DNA of 7,310 nucleotides, taken from Treponema sp. (lineage in GTDB: Bacteria > Spirochaetota > Spirochaetia > Treponematales > Treponemataceae). Below are positions 6,363 to 7,310 of this stretch, in pieces. The position numbers and the translations under genes were made by a program. The notes under the pieces were generated by a model. It had not been told where the DNA came from and ran no database searches. It saw only the letters and a program-made list of their open reading frames with translations. The stretch covers positions 1-7,310 of the forward strand of contig JAAZCS010000246.1 of assembly GCA_012513125.1 (NCBI GenBank), written 5' to 3'. Positions within the stretch are counted from its first letter, which is position 1, and every line of letters starts with the position of its first letter.

Positions 6363-7100
6363 TTATTGACTTCTATTCATTAAAGCTTTTCTTGTGTTTT
6401 CTGCATGAGCGAATAGGCATGAAAGCAAAGTTTGCAATTGCTGAATGTATATGAATATTATTTCAGCTAAATTCTTTCTTTTTGTGTTTTCCATTCTTGC
6501 CATTGCTGCATAATGAACTTTATTCCACGATGAAAAAACTTCGGGGATAAAATTGATTGCTAATGTTAAAATCAAAGCTGGATTCCATTTTTTTAATGGA
6601 GGAAATATTACAGAAACAACATCTTGTGCATTTTCAATGGAAGATTTTATTTCCAAGATAGACGTTGTTTCAAATATCACTTCCGCGGCAAGAACTGTAA
6701 TAAAAAAACGTATTGTATACAAAATTCCAGAAGCAAGTCCATTTAAATCAATTGAAAAAAAACAATTTGTAAAACTAATAACAAATTTATCATTAACAGA
6801 TGATTCAGTTGAAAATGTTATCATTCTAAAAATTGTAAGCAAAAATCCGATAACAAAGACAAATCTTGTTTTTTTTAGAGAATCAAGATGAAATCCAGAT
6901 AAAATGAACAAAAGCAAAGTCAAGAAAAGGCAAACAGAAGTTCTGATAATTACTGGAATTGAAATTATATATTCAACAGTTTGAGTGGATTTTCCCCAGA
7001 ATGTAACGAAGCAAAGAATAAATAGAAAAACTAATTTTAGACCTGGCTTAATTGAATGCAGAATTGATTTTTCTTTTCTATATGAAAAAAGATTTACCAT
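6363..7100 (-). CDS. ecfT: ECF-type ABC transporter transmembrane (T) component, CbiQ/EcfT/BioN family
   Basis: A 245-residue membrane protein that would couple the ECF ATPases to a substrate-specific S component for vitamin or metal uptake. The N-terminal YRKEKSILHSIKPGLKL (residues 7-23) matches the family opening, followed by hydrophobic helices at about 21-35, 43-70, 79-95 and 121-145. The C-terminal cytosolic coupling helices follow FPPLKKWNPALILTLAINFIPE in two stretches. The two signature arginines are present as A-R202-M and N-R243-S; the family norm is A-R-G in both places, with A-R-S known in BioN, so both motifs are degenerate here. The start ATG (7098-7100) lies inside the last codons of the upstream ATPase frame, whose TAA is 7094-7096; this indicates translational coupling. 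There is no independent Shine-Dalgarno. The transported substrate is unknown because the S component is outside the window. Confidence 0.9.
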   Translation of the reverse strand: MVNLFSYRKEKSILHSIKPGLKLVFLFILCFVTFWGKSTQTVEYIISIPVIIRTSVCLFLTLLLFILSGFHLDSLKKTRFVFVIGFLLTIFRMITFSTESSVNDKFVISFTNCFFSIDLNGLASGILYTIRFFITVLAAEVIFETTSILEIKSSIENAQDVVSVIFPPLKKWNPALILTLAINFIPEVFSSWNKVHYAAMARMENTKRKNLAEIIFIYIQQLQTLLSCLFAHAENTRKALMNRSQ

Positions 7101-7201
7101 AATAAATCCATAACCGAATTATAAGACCTCAGAGGATTTCTAATACTCCAATTTTCCAAAGTGCAAGACAATCCTTGTTCCGCAGTTCCATCAAACTTCA
7201 C
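7094..7201 (-). pseudogene. Severed C-terminal tail of the ECF ATPase, in the same frame after the stop
   Basis: Directly after the TAA the same frame stays open for 35 codons, beginning VKFDGTAEQGLSCTLENW and ending SVMDLLW, then TAA at 7094-7096. FDGTAEQ is the normal continuation of an ABC ATPase after VLDKG, so this is the genuine C-terminus split by a nonsense codon, not a frameshift. The end overlaps the ecfT start (ATGGTAA), as in an intact operon. A GTG follows the stop immediately, with AAGGG 4 nt before it, so reinitiation producing a 35-residue tail peptide is conceivable but unproven. Confidence 0.8.
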
Positions 7202-7310
7202 TTAACCCTTATCCAAAACGATAAACATTGTAGCTAATGCAAGAATTTTTTCCAGTTCATGTGTTAAAACGATAATAGTTTTTCCACTTTCATGTAAATC
7301 TTTTAATACA
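7202..7310 (-). CDS. ecfA: ECF/CbiO-type ABC transporter ATPase, fragment ending at a premature in-frame stop (N-terminus beyond the right edge)
   Basis: The minus strand from 7309 reads VLKDLHESGKTIIVLTHELE and continues through KILALA to IVLDKG, then meets TAA at 7202-7204. The LTHELE histidine is the H-loop (switch) residue of ABC ATPases, and VLDKG is the turn before the final strand. The Walker A, signature and Walker B motifs would lie beyond the right edge. ECF ATPases hydrolyse ATP on the cytosolic face to drive the T component encoded just downstream. The stop occurs where homologues continue with a basic or polar residue and the FDG strand, so the product lacks the last strand and C-terminal helix. 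The usual A-D-R/H after the H-loop reads A-T-M here. It is probably broken, though a sequencing error cannot be excluded. Confidence 0.85.
   Translation of the reverse strand, partial: VLKDLHESGKTIIVLTHELEKILALATMFIVLDKG

Noticed and set aside
6353..6377. AATAGAA / TTCTATT inverted repeat spanning the two convergent stops, considered as a terminator
   Set aside because: Only 7 bp, nearly all A:T, with an 11-nt loop; too weak to call.
6553..6891. 112-codon plus-strand open frame inside ecfT
   Set aside because: It is antisense to a well-supported membrane protein, has no Shine-Dalgarno and no recognisable domain; a shadow of ecfT.
1..7310. Scarcity of GATC (I counted 9 sites by eye) as a hint to the methyltransferase target
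   Set aside because: Count in one short AT-rich window is too small and uncontrolled to infer specificity.
1..7310. tRNA/rRNA genes, CRISPR arrays, insertion sequences, attachment sites or integrase-linked island borders
   Set aside because: I saw no repeat array, transposase, terminal inverted repeats or structured RNA genes in the window.

Overview
The window is AT-rich, densely coded bacterial DNA. The gene set is a Feo ferrous-iron operon with two FeoA paralogues, a large dCACHE-type chemoreceptor, a lone adenine methyltransferase, a Rob-like AraC regulator and an ECF-type vitamin/metal transporter. This suits a motile, low-GC anaerobe. A host-associated spirochaete such as Treponema is my best guess, with Clostridia-type Firmicutes as the alternative. 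This is inference from gene content and composition; no rRNA or other phylogenetic marker is present.

Layout. Positions 1-2045 (minus strand) hold an operon transcribed right to left: feoA-type gene 2, feoA-type gene 1, then feoB, whose C-terminal part runs off the left edge. The 137-bp divergent intergenic region (2046-2182) carries a TTGACA -35 element for the feo operon. Two TTAGA/TCTAA inverted repeats lie over and just downstream of the likely -10, which looks like a metal-responsive (DtxR/TroR-like) operator. Rightward from there run three plus-strand genes: a D12-class DNA adenine methyltransferase (2183-3337) with no visible restriction partner, a 701-residue methyl-accepting chemotaxis protein (3386-5491) closed by a strong intrinsic terminator, and an AraC-family regulator with a GyrI-like effector domain (5548-6357). 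Convergent with it, only 5 bp away, is the minus-strand ECF transporter membrane subunit (6363-7100). Its start overlaps the end of the upstream ATPase gene.

How they work together. FeoA/FeoB form one iron-uptake unit. EcfA and EcfT would form the energising module of an ECF importer whose substrate-binding S component lies outside the window. The methyltransferase, chemoreceptor and AraC regulator look like independent transcription units. The most notable anomaly is in the ECF ATPase: an in-frame TAA (7202-7204) separates its H-loop region from its last 35 codons, yet the frame beyond the stop is intact and still ends in the overlap with ecfT. Apart from that lesion and the feo operator architecture, the region looks ordinary, and I found no convincing undescribed multi-gene system.
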